From Brevundimonas sp. UBA4609 (GTDB lineage: Bacteria > Pseudomonadota > Alphaproteobacteria > Caulobacterales > Caulobacteraceae): a DNA stretch of 6,995 bases. Made by a program: the position numbers and the translations under genes. Each line of letters begins with the position of its first letter. The first letter of the stretch is position 1. A model generated the notes under the pieces. It saw nothing but the letters and a program-made list of their open reading frames with translations, searched no databases and had not been told where the DNA came from. The stretch lies in contig DGIZ01000128.1 of NCBI GenBank assembly GCA_002386585.1, positions 1 through 6,995 on the forward strand, read 5' to 3'. Below are positions 1 through 3,990 of this stretch, in pieces.

Positions 1-1611
1 ATCTGTCGCGGCTTGGTGCGTCTTCGCGGGTGGGGCGGGCCGCGCGATGTGCGTCGCGCGGGGCTGACGGCCGTCGGGGGCTGCGTGGTGGGCATGCTAG
101 GCGGCCGGTTGCTCGCCACCACTGACCTGCGTCCCACCCTGGTCACCGGCGGCACGCGGTCCGGCAAGGGCCGGGGCCATGTGATGCCGACGTTGTTGTC
201 GTGGGGATCGAGCGTGCTGGTTCATGATCCGAAGCGAGAGCTCTGGCGCTTAAGCGCAGGATGGCGCTCGCGTTTCAGTCATGTCCTCTATTTCGATCCG
301 CGCGATCCGGCTTCGGCCTGCTGGAATCCGCTGGCGGAGATCGAGCCGGGGCCGGGTGAACTGGCCCAGGTGCAGAGGCTGGTGGCCATCCTCGCTGATC
401 CAGGGGGCGGGCGCGAGGACGAGGCTATCTGGGACAAGGCCGCGTCCGAAATCCTCGAGGCCGTGATCATGCACGTCCTCTATACGGCCGCTGACGGCGA
501 CAAGACCCTGCTCACGGTTAGGCGGCTGCTGGCCGACCTTGACCGGACCGCCGAGACGATGACGCGGACCCTGCACCGGCCTGGCCCGGACGGCGAAGGC
601 GAGACCCATCCCTTCGTGGCTGTCGCCGTCCGGGGCTATGCGGCCATGCACGACCGTTTCCGCACCTCGGTCCAGGGGACGGCGCGGTCCTATCTCAAAT
701 GGCTGGCGGGCGAGGATATCGAGCGGGTCCTTTCGCGCTCGGATTTTGCGCTGGGGGATCTGGTCTGCGCGGACACGCCTGTGTCGCTCTACGTCCAGGT
801 CGCGCCTGCGGACGCCGCCGCCCTGAGGCCCCTGGTGCGGCTCTTCTTCTATGCAGCGTCCCAGACCCTCACGGTCGACGAGGCCCGCGTGGCAGACGGC
901 CGGGCAAAGCGGCGCAAGCTTCTGATGCTGATGGACGAGTTCCCGCTACTGGGGCGGATCAGCTTTTTCGAGAAATCCCTGCGCCTGCTCAGCGGCTACG
1001 GCGTGAAGGTCATGTTCGTCGCCCAGTCCCTCAACGACATCGTCGAGACCTACGGCCCCAACAACACCATCCTCGACAACTGCGCTGTCTACACCGCCTT
1101 CGCCGCCCTTGACCCCCTGACCCAGGACAAGGTGTCGAAAATGACCGGCGTCGTTCTCGAGACCCGGACGGGGCGGAGCGGCCCGGCGGGCTTCGGCGCC
1201 GGTCGGAGCTCGGTGTCGCGGTCGCAGACCGAACGCCCCCTCCTCGAGCCGGGCGAGGTGCGGGGGCTGCCGGACGAAGAGCAGATCGTCTTCGCCGCCG
1301 GCGTCCGGCCCCTTCGCGCGCGCAAGCTGCGCTACGACGCGGTGCAGCCCTTTCGCTCGCGGGCGCGGGTTGAGCCGCCGGATCAGTCGGCGCAGCTGGA
1401 TACGCCGGGCGTTCCTCCGCATCCCTGGTCGGGCCGCCGCGGCTTCGGAGAGGACGCGAGCGCGGTCCTGCCCCTGTTCAAGGAGGCCGCCGCCGCTATG
1501 GATGATCGCAAGGCCGCCGCCCAGATGGCCGAGGCCTACAACGAGATGTTCAGGGGGCTCGCGGCCCAGAAGGCGGTGCTCGACCATATGCAGGGAGGGC
1601 GGGATGGCTAG
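1..1611 (+). CDS. traG: TraG/VirD4-type conjugal transfer coupling protein, 5'-truncated by window edge
   Basis: This is the type IV coupling protein, an inner-membrane hexameric ATPase that passes the relaxase-DNA substrate to the secretion channel. The frame is open from base 1. The TTG at 13 is not a credible start, because the family begins with about 100 further residues carrying transmembrane helices. Visible motifs are a Walker A-like GGTRSGKG at bases 148-171, followed by HVMPTLLSW. The Gly after the P-loop Lys is normal for RP4-TraG relatives (PTRSGKG). Walker B LLMLMDEF lies at 919-942, and the AQSLND sensor-like motif starts at 1021, followed by the NNTILDNC segment. The family's ERPLLEPGEV and RARKLRYD blocks are present near the C-terminus. 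A roughly 75-residue Ala- and charge-rich tail follows. The stop TAG at 1609-1611 overlaps the next gene by 8 bases. The family assignment is very secure. The missing N-terminus is due only to the window edge. Confidence 0.95.
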   Translation: MCRGLVRLRGWGGPRDVRRAGLTAVGGCVVGMLGGRLLATTDLRPTLVTGGTRSGKGRGHVMPTLLSWGSSVLVHDPKRELWRLSAGWRSRFSHVLYFDPRDPASACWNPLAEIEPGPGELAQVQRLVAILADPGGGREDEAIWDKAASEILEAVIMHVLYTAADGDKTLLTVRRLLADLDRTAETMTRTLHRPGPDGEGETHPFVAVAVRGYAAMHDRFRTSVQGTARSYLKWLAGEDIERVLSRSDFALGDLVCADTPVSLYVQVAPADAAALRPLVRLFFYAASQTLTVDEARVADGRAKRRKLLMLMDEFPLLGRISFFEKSLRLLSGYGVKVMFVAQSLNDIVETYGPNNTILDNCAVYTAFAALDPLTQDKVSKMTGVVLETRTGRSGPAGFGAGRSSVSRSQTERPLLEPGEVRGLPDEEQIVFAAGVRPLRARKLRYDAVQPFRSRARVEPPDQSAQLDTPGVPPHPWSGRRGFGEDASAVLPLFKEAAAAMDDRKAAAQMAEAYNEMFRGLAAQKAVLDHMQGGRDG

Positions 1612-2044
1612 GCAGTCCGGCGGAACCTGCCGCGTCCAGGTCTATCTCAGCGACCCCAAGGTGGTGACGGGCTTGAACCGCGAGGCGCGCGCGGGCCGCA
1701 TGGCGCTGAGCCAGGCGGCTGGTCGCGCAATCGCCCGGGGGTTGCAGACGGCTGCTCGCGGGGACGCGGAGGACCGCCTGGAGGCGCTGGAGCGGGCGTT
1801 TCGCGACCACATGCGATCCACCGCCCGCGACATGCAGATCGTGCAGGAGCTCCTGGTCGAAATGGCCCGGGCCTTCTTTCAGCGGCTGCCGGACGCAGAG
1901 CCGGATGATGATCCGACCGTCCAGGCCTCGGTTGATCGCCGGGTCGACCGGATGCTGAACGACACGGCCGCCCGCATCGTCGCCGGCCGGATGCGGACAC
2001 GGGCGACCGCGGCCATGGGCCGGGGCGTGGACCGTGACGTCTGA
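1604..2044 (+). CDS. Ribbon-helix-helix (CopG-like) DNA-binding protein of the tra/trb operon
   Basis: This encodes a 146-residue protein. The ATG at 1604 is chosen because AGGGAGGG (1592-1599) sits 4 bases upstream and because the ribbon-helix-helix fold starts right after it; longer in-frame readings run inside traG. Residues 9-18 (CRVQVYLSDP) fit the DNA-contacting beta strand. Residues about 19-50 fit the two helices, with a GRMALSQAAGRAIARG turn. Residues about 55-95 are charged and heptad-like and may form a coiled coil. An acidic patch (EPDDD, 99-103) and a basic Arg-rich C-terminus follow. Genes of this type sit between traG and trbB in many alphaproteobacterial conjugative elements and are labelled CopG-family regulators; their targets are mostly unknown. 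It overlaps traG by 8 bases and trbB by 11, so it is co-translated with the machine. It may be an autoregulator or an accessory DNA-processing factor. The fold call is good and the role is inferred. Confidence 0.85.
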   Translation: MARQSGGTCRVQVYLSDPKVVTGLNREARAGRMALSQAAGRAIARGLQTAARGDAEDRLEALERAFRDHMRSTARDMQIVQELLVEMARAFFQRLPDAEPDDDPTVQASVDRRVDRMLNDTAARIVAGRMRTRATAAMGRGVDRDV

Positions 2045-2993
2045 GCCGACGGCGACCGGCGAGCGTCGACTAGAGGCGCTCCGGCATGCGCTCGGCGAAC
2101 ACATCCTGGCGGCGCTTGCGGATCCCCGTGTGGTCGAGGTGTTGGCCAATCCCGACGGACGTCTGATCCTGGACCGGTCGGGCGAGGGGCGCGTCGATAC
2201 GGGGGTGCGGCTGGCGGCGGAGGACCGCGAACGCGCCATCCGCCTCGTCGCCGATTTCGGGGGTGAGACGACGGGACGGAGCCAGCCCAGGCTGTCGGGC
2301 GTCCTCCCCGGTGGCGGCGAGCGGTTCCAGGCCATCCTGCCGCCGGTGTCGTCCGCGCCAGCCTTCTCGATCCGGAAACGTCCGGCGGTGGTCTGGACGC
2401 TCGACGACTATGTCCGCGACAGTGTGATGAGCGCCGATCAGGCGCAAGCGCTCCGCGCCGCCGTGACCGAGCGACGGAACATCCTGATCTCGGGCGGGAC
2501 CGGATCCGGCAAGACCACCCTGGCCAACGCCATCCTGGCTGAGCCGGCCTTTGCCGGGGATCGGGTCTTCCTGATCGAGGATACGGCTGAGCTGCAGTGC
2601 GCCGCCTGGGACCTCGTCGCCGTGCTGACGCGCCGGGCTCCGGCGGCGATCGGCGTGGCGGATCTGGTGAGGGATGCCCTGCGCATGCGGCCAGATCGCA
2701 TCGTCATAGGCGAAATGCGGGACGGGGCGGCCGCGCTGGAAACCCTCAAGAGCTGGAACACCGGCCACCCGGGCGGGCTGTCGACCCTGCACGCCAATTC
2801 GGCCGAGGACGTTCTGCGCCGGCTCGAGGACCTGATCGGCGAGGTGGCCGTGCGCACGCCCCGGCGCCTCATCGGCCAGTCTGTCGATCGCATCGTCCAT
2901 ATCAACCGGACGAAGACCGGGCGGCGGGTGACCGGCGTGCTCGGGGTCCATGGCGAGGACGACGGCGCCTATCGCATCGACCGTCTGGCCTGA
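2034..2993 (+). CDS. trbB: TrbB, VirB11-type secretion ATPase
   Basis: This is a cytoplasmic hexameric traffic ATPase that powers pilus assembly and substrate transfer at the inner face of the type IV secretion channel. The product is 319 residues, the usual family length. The N-terminal domain carries ALGEHILAALADPRVVEVL and NPDGRL (residues 19-44). Walker A is GGTGSGKTT (154-162), the Asp box is FLIEDTAEL (179-187), Walker B is RIVIGEMRDG (222-231), and the His box is GHPGGLSTLHANS (244-256). All catalytic signatures are intact. The start is a GTG at 2034 inside the end of the ribbon-helix-helix gene. Only a weak GGGG (2022-2025) precedes it, so translation probably depends on coupling to the upstream gene. 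No better start lies nearby, and the protein begins where the family does. Unlike the usual arrangement, 403 non-coding bases follow before trbC. Confidence 0.97.
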   Translation: MTSEPTATGERRLEALRHALGEHILAALADPRVVEVLANPDGRLILDRSGEGRVDTGVRLAAEDRERAIRLVADFGGETTGRSQPRLSGVLPGGGERFQAILPPVSSAPAFSIRKRPAVVWTLDDYVRDSVMSADQAQALRAAVTERRNILISGGTGSGKTTLANAILAEPAFAGDRVFLIEDTAELQCAAWDLVAVLTRRAPAAIGVADLVRDALRMRPDRIVIGEMRDGAAALETLKSWNTGHPGGLSTLHANSAEDVLRRLEDLIGEVAVRTPRRLIGQSVDRIVHINRTKTGRRVTGVLGVHGEDDGAYRIDRLA

Positions 2994-3108
2994 CGCCGCT
3001 TCATCACCCGCAAGCCTCTGTCTCCTTGTGCTGCTGGGCGGTATTTCGCCGGGCCTCACACGCGCGGGGTGGGGACTGCCGCATCGACCAGAGGGCTCAG
3101 ATTTTTCG

Positions 3109-3124
3109 CGACGACCTGTCGTCG
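3109..3124. repeat. Inverted repeat, 7-base arms with 2-base spacer (possible operator)
   Basis: CGACGAC and GTCGTCG are perfect inverted arms around a CT spacer. A dyad of this size and short spacing suits a dimeric DNA-binding protein more than a transcription terminator, because a 2-base loop cannot form a normal hairpin and no T-run follows. It lies 115 bases after the trbB stop. Its binding partner is unknown. Confidence 0.5.
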
Positions 3125-3180
3125 ACAGATGGGTTCTGGCTCGTCGTCGGGCGTCACGCCGATGGGATTGAGCGGGGCGT

Positions 3181-3200
3181 CGCAAGTCGTCGCAAGTCGT
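3181..3200 (+). repeat. Two tandem copies of a 10-base unit, CGCAAGTCGT
   Basis: CGCAAGTCGT is perfectly repeated head to tail, so the CAAGTCGT octamer appears at 3183 and 3193 with 10-base phasing. The same octamer (CAAGTCAT or near) recurs three times on the opposite strand at 3259-3288. The 10-base spacing puts both copies on one face of the helix, as expected of an operator for a cooperatively binding protein. Confidence 0.7.
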
Positions 3201-3237
3201 GGCGGCCCTAACCCTCATGAAGGGGCTCGGCTTTTTC

Positions 3238-3262
3238 CGGTATGAGCGGCGGGGCGGTATGA
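3238..3262 (+). repeat. 8-base direct repeat CGGTATGA, 17 bases apart
   Basis: CGGTATGA occurs at 3238-3245 and again at 3255-3262, separated by a G-rich 9-base stretch. The second copy runs into the first GACTTG-type repeat. It could be part of a composite operator. An 8-base match within 25 bases is suggestive but weak on its own. Confidence 0.4.
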
Positions 3263-3288
3263 CTTGTGGATGACTTGGTCAGGACTTG
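3259..3288 (-). repeat. Three direct repeats ATGACTTG/AGGACTTG at exact 11-base spacing
   Basis: ATGACTTG lies at 3259-3266 and 3270-3277, and AGGACTTG at 3281-3288. The GACTTG cores start at 3261, 3272 and 3283, exactly 11 bases apart. Read on the - strand they are CAAGTCAT, CAAGTCAT and CAAGTCCT, close to the CAAGTCGT pair at 3183-3200. A further imperfect CAAGTT follows on the + strand at 3293. The phasing points to a multimeric protein lying along one helix face. The array directly borders the AT-rich patch and the DnaA-box-like sites. Confidence 0.7.
3265..3273 (-). promoter_or_regulatory. Near-consensus DnaA box
   Basis: The - strand reads TCATCCACA, one base away from TTATCCACA. Variation at this second position is also seen in the moderate-affinity G-boxes (TGATCCACA) of the Caulobacter origin. 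It is weak alone, but it has the same orientation as two better boxes spaced 33 and 67 bases downstream. It overlaps the GACTTG repeat array. Confidence 0.35.
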
Positions 3289-3297
3289 CTTTCAAGT

Positions 3298-3306
3298 TGT
3301 GGAAAA
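3298..3306 (-). promoter_or_regulatory. Consensus DnaA box (TTTTCCACA)
   Basis: The - strand matches the TTWTNCACA consensus exactly. It sits at the edge of the AT-rich patch, in the same orientation as the other two boxes, 34 bases from the start of the strongest box. Whether DnaA binds here is inference. Confidence 0.5.
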
Positions 3307-3322
3307 CATTGAATAAATATTG

Positions 3323-3353
3323 TTGACAGGGTGTGGATAAGTTTGCTTGCAAT
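3323..3353 (+). promoter_or_regulatory. Candidate promoter for trbC with perfect TTGACA -35 element
   Basis: TTGACA at 3323-3328 matches the -35 consensus. The -10 is uncertain: TGCAAT (3348-3353) fits four of six bases with a 19-base spacer, and GCTTGCAA (3345-3352) only partly resembles the Caulobacter housekeeping -10 (GCTANAWC). A consensus DnaA box occupies 3332-3340, inside the spacer. The element lies 69 bases before the trbC ATG, and the region upstream is AT-rich, unlike the rest of the window. The -35 is clear and the full promoter is a moderate call. Confidence 0.45.
3332..3340 (-). promoter_or_regulatory. Perfect strong-type DnaA box (TTATCCACA)
   Basis: The - strand reads TTATCCACA, identical to the strongest E. 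coli-type DnaA box. It lies directly after the TTGACA element, where a bound protein would be expected to interfere with or modulate RNA polymerase. It is the third of three similarly oriented boxes (starts 3265, 3298, 3332). The sequence match is certain and the function is inferred. Confidence 0.55.
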
Positions 3354-3383
3354 GAGTCGGGACGCGCTGAAACGTCCTGAACC

Positions 3384-3389
3384 AGGAAG
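3384..3389 (+). promoter_or_regulatory. Ribosome binding site of trbC
   Basis: AGGAAG ends 7 bases before the ATG at 3397. This decides the start against the in-frame GTG at 3331 and ATG at 3352, neither of which gives as clean a signal peptide. Confidence 0.7.
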
Positions 3390-3396
3390 CAAAACC

Positions 3397-3717
3397 ATGA
3401 GCGGACTTCTATCACGTCGCCTCGGCGGCGCTGCGGTGACCTGCGCCCTGATGGCGGCCGGTCCGGCCCTTGCGGGTGGATCGGGCATGCCCTGGGAAGG
3501 GCCCCTGCAGCAGGTGGTGCAGTCCATCACCGGGCCGGTCGTCCAGGCGGTCGCCGTGGTGGCGGTGGTGATCTTCGGGGTGGCCGTGGCCATGAGCGAG
3601 AGCGGGTCCAACCTGCGGCGCGGCCTCGGCATCATGTTCGGCCTCTGCATCGCCTTCGCCGCCTCGACATTCTTCCTCGACTTCTTCGGCTTCGCCGGCG
3701 GGGTGGAGGTCGCGTGA
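3397..3717 (+). CDS. trbC: TrbC, conjugative pilin (VirB2-like)
   Basis: This encodes a 106-residue prepilin. Residues 1-26 form a Sec-type signal peptide (basic MSGLLSRR, hydrophobic core, ALA|GG cleavage site). The mature part starts GGSGMPWEGPLQQVVQSI, a family hallmark, followed by two membrane segments at about 46-66 and 77-100. Between them is a short polar loop, SESGSNLRRG. FGLCIAFAAS and the Gly-rich C-terminus (FGFAGGVEVA) also match TrbC. The family product is inserted in the inner membrane, processed and polymerised into the conjugative pilus; RP4 TrbC is cyclised, which cannot be judged here. A good ribosome binding site (3384-3389) supports the start. The TGA overlaps the ATG of trbD by one base. 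It is the first gene after the regulatory gap, so the candidate promoter at 3323 would act on it first. Confidence 0.93.
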   Translation: MSGLLSRRLGGAAVTCALMAAGPALAGGSGMPWEGPLQQVVQSITGPVVQAVAVVAVVIFGVAVAMSESGSNLRRGLGIMFGLCIAFAASTFFLDFFGFAGGVEVA

Positions 3718-3989
3718 TGGCCGGCGGGAGCGATCATCCCGAGGGCTGGACCTTGCCGGTCGCCCAGGCCCTGGCCACGCCGGTGCTGATGGCGGGCATG
3801 CCGCGGGAATACGCCATCGCCATGGGCACCATCGCCCTCGTGCTGGGTCTGGCGCTCCGAATCTGGTGGCTGGGCCTGCTGTGGTGGGCCTGCGCCCATG
3901 CAGTCGGCCTCTGGGCCGCGCGGTCGGACGCCCGCTTCTTCGATGTTCTGCGGCGGCACCTGGCTTTGCCGGGCCATCTGGACGCCTGA
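3717..3989 (+). CDS. trbD: TrbD, VirB3-like inner-membrane protein
   Basis: This encodes a small 90-residue membrane protein that works with the TrbE ATPase in pilus biogenesis. The ATG at 3717 overlaps the trbC stop (TGATG) and is preceded by GGAGG (3705-3709) at 7-base spacing. A GTG one codon upstream is possible but less well placed. Family blocks are visible: VAQALATPVLMAGMPREYAI at residues 15-34, two close hydrophobic helices over about 33-48 and 50-67 (rich in Trp: RIWWLGLLWW), and the C-terminal DARFFDVLRRHL motif (71-82) followed by GHLDA. Only one base separates its stop from the trbE start, so coupling is nearly certain. Length and motifs are ordinary for the family. Confidence 0.93.
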   Translation: MAGGSDHPEGWTLPVAQALATPVLMAGMPREYAIAMGTIALVLGLALRIWWLGLLWWACAHAVGLWAARSDARFFDVLRRHLALPGHLDA

Positions 3990-3990
3990 G

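Larger units (their letters stand above)
2994..3396. other. 403-base non-coding gap between trbB and trbC with dense regulatory-like structure
   Basis: I see no convincing gene on either strand. The first half (about 2994-3180) is GC-rich and holds a 7-base-arm palindrome (3109-3124) and a short GGCGT-C-ACGCC dyad (3150-3160). The second half holds CAAGTCRT octamers (3183-3200 on +, 3259-3288 on -), an 8-base direct repeat (CGGTATGA at 3238 and 3255), DnaA-box-like sites (3265, 3298, 3332), an AT-rich patch (12 G/C in 42 bases at 3284-3325), a TTGACA element (3323) and a GAGTC site (3354). trbB and trbC normally abut, so this looks like an inserted or retained control region that makes trbC-trbJ a separately controllable transcription unit. 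Confidence 0.8.

Noticed and set aside
148..171. Walker A of TraG appears degenerate (Gly instead of Ser/Thr after the Lys)
   Set aside because: GKG is normal for RP4-type TraG proteins (PTRSGKG), so it is not a sign of inactivation.
1370..1603. Longer N-terminal reading of the ribbon-helix-helix gene
   Set aside because: It lies wholly within traG in another frame, encodes Arg/Pro-rich shadow sequence, and the ATG at 1604 has a strong ribosome binding site directly before the DNA-binding fold.
2950..3171. Small + strand frame with a hydrophobic stretch running from the end of trbB into the gap
   Set aside because: The start is inside trbB. The only in-gap start is a GTG at 3028 giving about 47 residues, with no Shine-Dalgarno and no recognisable family.
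2070..3218. Minus-strand open frame of 382 codons over trbB and the gap
   Set aside because: It is antisense to an unmistakable trbB and has no motif or plausible ribosome binding site; it is a composition artefact.
3205..3236. Possible intrinsic terminator (CCCT-CATGA-AGGG followed by CTTTTT)
   Set aside because: The stem is only about 4 base pairs and the T-run starts about 7 bases after it, so it does not meet a normal rho-independent terminator pattern.
2994..3396. oriT in the trbB-trbC gap
   Set aside because: No relaxase gene or recognisable nic-site motif is visible, and oriT usually lies beside the relaxase genes. The repeats fit an operator or oriV-like reading better.
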